From: CAVQCX01 sp050050175
GTDB lineage: Bacteria; Pseudomonadota; Gammaproteobacteria; Chromatiales; Chromatiaceae
NCBI GenBank assembly: GCA_050050175.1
Contig: JASFUT010000040.1
Location: forward strand, 1 to 16,281
Length of the DNA: 16,281 nucleotides
Direction: 5' to 3'
Both the position numbers and the translations under genes were made by a program. The first letter of the stretch is position 1. Each line of letters starts with the position of its first letter. Shown here piece by piece: positions 14,257 to 16,281 of this stretch. The notes beneath the pieces were generated by a model that had not been told where the DNA came from, did not search any database, and saw only the letters and a program-made list of their open reading frames with translations.

Positions 14257-15054
14257 TCAGCCCCGGATCACCTCTTCGAAGTAGGCCTTCATGCCGCCCT
14301 TCATGAAGTAGTACTCGGGCACTTTCTGCTGCTCGAGGAAGTACTGGAACCACCGCACCTGTTTGCCCGTCATGTCGTAGACGAACAGGGGCTTCTTCGC
14401 CTTCTTCACGCGCCCGATGAATTCCAGCAGCTTTGCCTTGTCGTCCATCGAAATGTTCGTGTCCAGGATAAAGACGCCCACCAGACCCCTCTGGAGCGGG
14501 CCCCGGATATCGAGCACCAGCGACTGGTCCTCCACGCGCTCGATGAACTCAGTGGGGGCGAGCATGTGGGATTCGAGGCTGTTGCTGCTGATCAGGCTGC
14601 CCGGAGGAACGGGCGATTCGCCGAGCAGCACTGCCGCCTCCGGATGGGCCTCCGCCCACTCGAATATCCCGGGATCGAACACCCGGGTGTCCTTGAGACC
14701 GGCGTTTCTCGCCTTCTCGTCCGCCTTGTACGACTTGTAGCACTTGCGGCCGTTGCAGTAGAAGATGAGGGGCTTGTCCTCCTCGCGTTGCAGCGCTCTG
14801 AGTTGGTCGACGAAGTCCGAGTCGTACAAGGCGACGTGATGCGCCCCCTTGATGTGCAGGGTCTCGTACTCGTACTTCGAACGGACGTCGACGACGTGTA
14901 CGTCGCCCAGATTGGCGTAGAGCTCCTCGACCTCAATGGGGTTTACGCCGATGAACAATGCCCGGCCGGGGAACTCGTCGTCCTGCGCATGGGCCGAGGG
15001 GCCCAGAGCCAGGCCGAGGGCCAGGAGCCAGATGATTCTGATCGCGGTAACCAT
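14257..15054 (-). CDS. Exported tandem rhodanese-like protein, second domain lacking the catalytic Cys
   Basis: A 265-residue protein with a signal peptide (about 1-23, SAHA before QDD). Domain 1 (about 37-145) has the rhodanese DVRSKYEYETLHIKGA strand and helix and an active loop FYCNGRKCYKS with catalytic C100 and a second cysteine C105. Domain 2 (about 165-262) keeps the fold (LVLDIRGPLQRGLVG and a Gly-rich end) but its loop reads YDMTGKQ, with D227 where Cys is expected. Rhodaneses carry sulfane sulfur as a persulfide; an active-plus-degenerate pair is a common architecture. ATG 15054 has AAGGA upstream. The neighbouring rhodanese on the same strand ends 185 bp upstream, so the two may act together in periplasmic sulfur transfer. 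Confidence 0.85.
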   Translation of the reverse strand: MVTAIRIIWLLALGLALGPSAHAQDDEFPGRALFIGVNPIEVEELYANLGDVHVVDVRSKYEYETLHIKGAHHVALYDSDFVDQLRALQREEDKPLIFYCNGRKCYKSYKADEKARNAGLKDTRVFDPGIFEWAEAHPEAAVLLGESPVPPGSLISSNSLESHMLAPTEFIERVEDQSLVLDIRGPLQRGLVGVFILDTNISMDDKAKLLEFIGRVKKAKKPLFVYDMTGKQVRWFQYFLEQQKVPEYYFMKGGMKAYFEEVIRG

Positions 15055-15239
15055 GACGGATTCCTTCCCTATAGGAGACGATTGACGTTAGTGGACGTGC
15101 CTGTGCGGGTATTCCGGGCAAGGACGTTGCAAGTTCCGCCCCTTGCCTTCTGCACCTGCGTTGAGCCGCGCTGGGGCCGCATGCATTCCGCGAAACCGCT
15201 TTACGCTGGGCCCCGGCGGTCGACTGAGCCGCGGCCTGC

Positions 15240-15764
15240 TCAGTCGGCGTAGGCTCCTTCTCCGCCGAAGATGTACGGTAGTTGGTCGACCTTCCACCCG
15301 CTGACGGTACGGTACCCGTAGCTGTCCTTCCCACCTTCGAAACCGGTGGTCATGTTGTAAACCTGGGTGAATCCAGCTGCCTCCAGCGCTAGGGCGGCCA
15401 GCACGCTGCGACCACCGCTGCGGCACATCGAGATGAGCTTCACCGAGCGGTCGTCACCGAACTGGTCGAGGACGTCAGTGACGAAGCTGGGATTGACGAC
15501 CATGCTGTCCGACTTCTCGATCATGTAGGAGATGTTCACCACCCTGCCCAGGAGATATTGGCCGTCGGGGATCCTATCGTTGTAGCCGGGATGGCCGACC
15601 CACGTCCATTCCGAGTCGGTTCTCACATCCAGGATGTAGGCGTTGTCGTTTGCAACCATGCCCGCCGCGAGCGTGGGCGTGACGTCGTCGTAAGCGGACG
15701 CGGCCGACGCTGCTAGCAGGACGGAGGCGGCCGCAAGGGCTGCGAGGGTCTTTCGGATGTCCAT
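15240..15764 (-). CDS. Exported single-domain rhodanese
   Basis: A 174-residue periplasmic sulfurtransferase-like protein. The signal peptide (1-24, ASAASA before YDD) precedes one rhodanese domain: AYILDVRTDSEW (42-53), an insertion rich in Gly and Asp (WVGHPGYNDRIPDG), KVV-like RVVNISYM, the loop MCRSGGRS with catalytic C114, and a conserved C-terminal TTGFEGGKDSYGYRTVSGWK. This family is common near sulfur oxidation genes. The start at 15764 is fixed by AGGAG 8 nt upstream; a longer frame to 15857 has no ribosome site. A minus-strand promoter probably lies in the 433-bp region upstream, but none could be identified with confidence. Confidence 0.9.
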   Translation of the reverse strand: MDIRKTLAALAAASVLLAASAASAYDDVTPTLAAGMVANDNAYILDVRTDSEWTWVGHPGYNDRIPDGQYLLGRVVNISYMIEKSDSMVVNPSFVTDVLDQFGDDRSVKLISMCRSGGRSVLAALALEAAGFTQVYNMTTGFEGGKDSYGYRTVSGWKVDQLPYIFGGEGAYAD

Positions 15765-16197
15765 GTTGGTTCTCCTCTTGGGTCCGAAGGGTGCAGGCTG
15801 TGCGCGCAGGGCGTGGTCTTCGCGGTCCCGCAAGAGGCTGCAGCAGGGCCCCGGCAAACGTCCTATGCAGGATGAACCTAACTCTTTCGAGCTAGCGGTT
15901 TTTGACTAACGCGTCACGCTTTCTGCGGGCTCAGATTCGGCCTACAAAGGCTGTCGGCCAGAGACTACGGAGTCCTACACGGAGGGCGGCGTCGCGGGTG
16001 CTAGAGGGCTTCAGGAAGCTGCGCGCAGGGAGATGGCGCACGCGGGGGGGGGGGAAGCGGTCTGGCCGATCCTGAGCCTGTGCAGGCCCGCGCCTGGCGG
16101 CGGTCGAGGCGCCGAATGGCAGCGGAAGGGCGGCGAGGGGGCGCCTTGACGCCGGGCCGGCCGGCGGGATCAGCGGGCCCCGCCGGCCGGATGCTGT
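15765..16197. other. Gene-free region upstream of the rhodanese gene
   Basis: No gene, RNA or repeat is supported in these 433 bp. It contains a run of 11 G (16044-16054) and a perfect 12-bp hairpin near the end. AT-richer DNA at about 15870-15915 is the most likely place for the minus-strand rhodanese promoter, but no matching hexamer pair stood out. Confidence 0.55.
16157..16190 (-). terminator. Hairpin downstream of the truncated end gene
   Basis: CCGGCCGGCGGG (16157-16168) and CCCGCCGGCCGG (16179-16190) form a perfect 12-bp stem with a 10-nt loop, 7 bp beyond the stop at 16198. No T-run follows on the minus strand. Confidence 0.5.
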
Positions 16198-16281
16198 CTA
16201 CTGGCCGCCTTGCTGCTGGTGCATCTGCTCCATTCGCTGGCGCATCTCGTCATGGAAGCCGGCGATCTCGTCGGTGTCCAG
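16198..16281 (-). CDS. C-terminal end of an unidentified Gln/Met-rich protein
   Basis: The last 27 residues (ending MHQQQGGQ) of a protein whose start lies beyond the window. They are helical and charged (EIAGFHDEMRQRMEQM) with a Gln/His tail. TAG at 16200-16198 is followed by a hairpin, which supports a true gene end. Too little is present to name a family. Confidence 0.6.
   Translation of the reverse strand: MDTDEIAGFHDEMRQRMEQMHQQQGGQ

Noticed and set aside
13951..15252. Long plus-strand frame across the end of sodC and the rhodanese gene
   Set aside because: It crosses the sodC terminator and is antisense to a rhodanese with clear motifs.

Overview
The window is GC-rich DNA, most likely from a sulfur-oxidizing gammaproteobacterium of the Chromatiales/Ectothiorhodospiraceae kind. 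That placement is inferred from gene content: a sulfur-globule-type Gly/Tyr/Trp-rich secreted protein, two exported rhodanese proteins, a diheme c4-like cytochrome, a periplasmic thioredoxin-fold protein, and the N-terminus of a Prx5-type peroxiredoxin like those of the hybrid peroxiredoxin-glutaredoxins. No rRNA, tRNA, CRISPR array or transposase was seen. Nearly all the long overlapping ORFs are antisense or out-of-frame shadows, as expected at this GC content.

Layout. Positions 1-2261 (minus strand) carry a truncated peroxiredoxin and an acetolactate synthase large-subunit-like ThDP enzyme with an extra four-cysteine insertion. Positions 2435-2759 hold a broken TM2-domain gene. A perfect hairpin separates it from a minus-strand diheme cytochrome c (2837-3442). 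Positions 3705-5386 (plus) hold a coupled pair: a secreted thioredoxin-fold protein with a CGYC site and a secreted protein with seven W-acidic repeats, probably a seven-bladed beta-propeller. On the minus strand from about 10267 down to 5401 lie a small hypothetical protein, an SDR/DUF2867 fusion, an NTF2/SnoaL-like protein with a GTG start, a PqaA-family (PhoPQ-activated) alpha/beta-hydrolase, and a Tyr/His/Asp-rich secreted protein interrupted by one in-frame TAA. A near-consensus sigma70 promoter, TTGATA-N17-TATACT, heads this block. Next is a minus-strand metallo-beta-lactamase-fold lipoprotein (10286-11482).

Positions 11483-12310 hold the sulfur globule protein gene with a candidate -10 box, a long structured leader and two hairpins downstream, the second with a T-run. 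Convergent to it are a small hypothetical protein and an RRM RNA-binding protein. Positions 13485-14140 hold a secreted Cu,Zn superoxide dismutase with a textbook terminator. Positions 14257-15764 (minus) hold two exported rhodaneses, one with a degenerate second domain whose catalytic Cys is Asp. The window ends in the last 27 codons of an unidentified Gln/Met-rich protein.

Taken together, many of the products are exported and handle sulfur, thiols or oxidants (rhodaneses, CGYC thioredoxin fold, SodC, cytochrome, sulfur globule envelope protein), fitting a cell with active periplasmic sulfur oxidation. Two genes are visibly broken (TM2 and the Tyr-rich protein), so either genuine decay or sequence error has to be considered.
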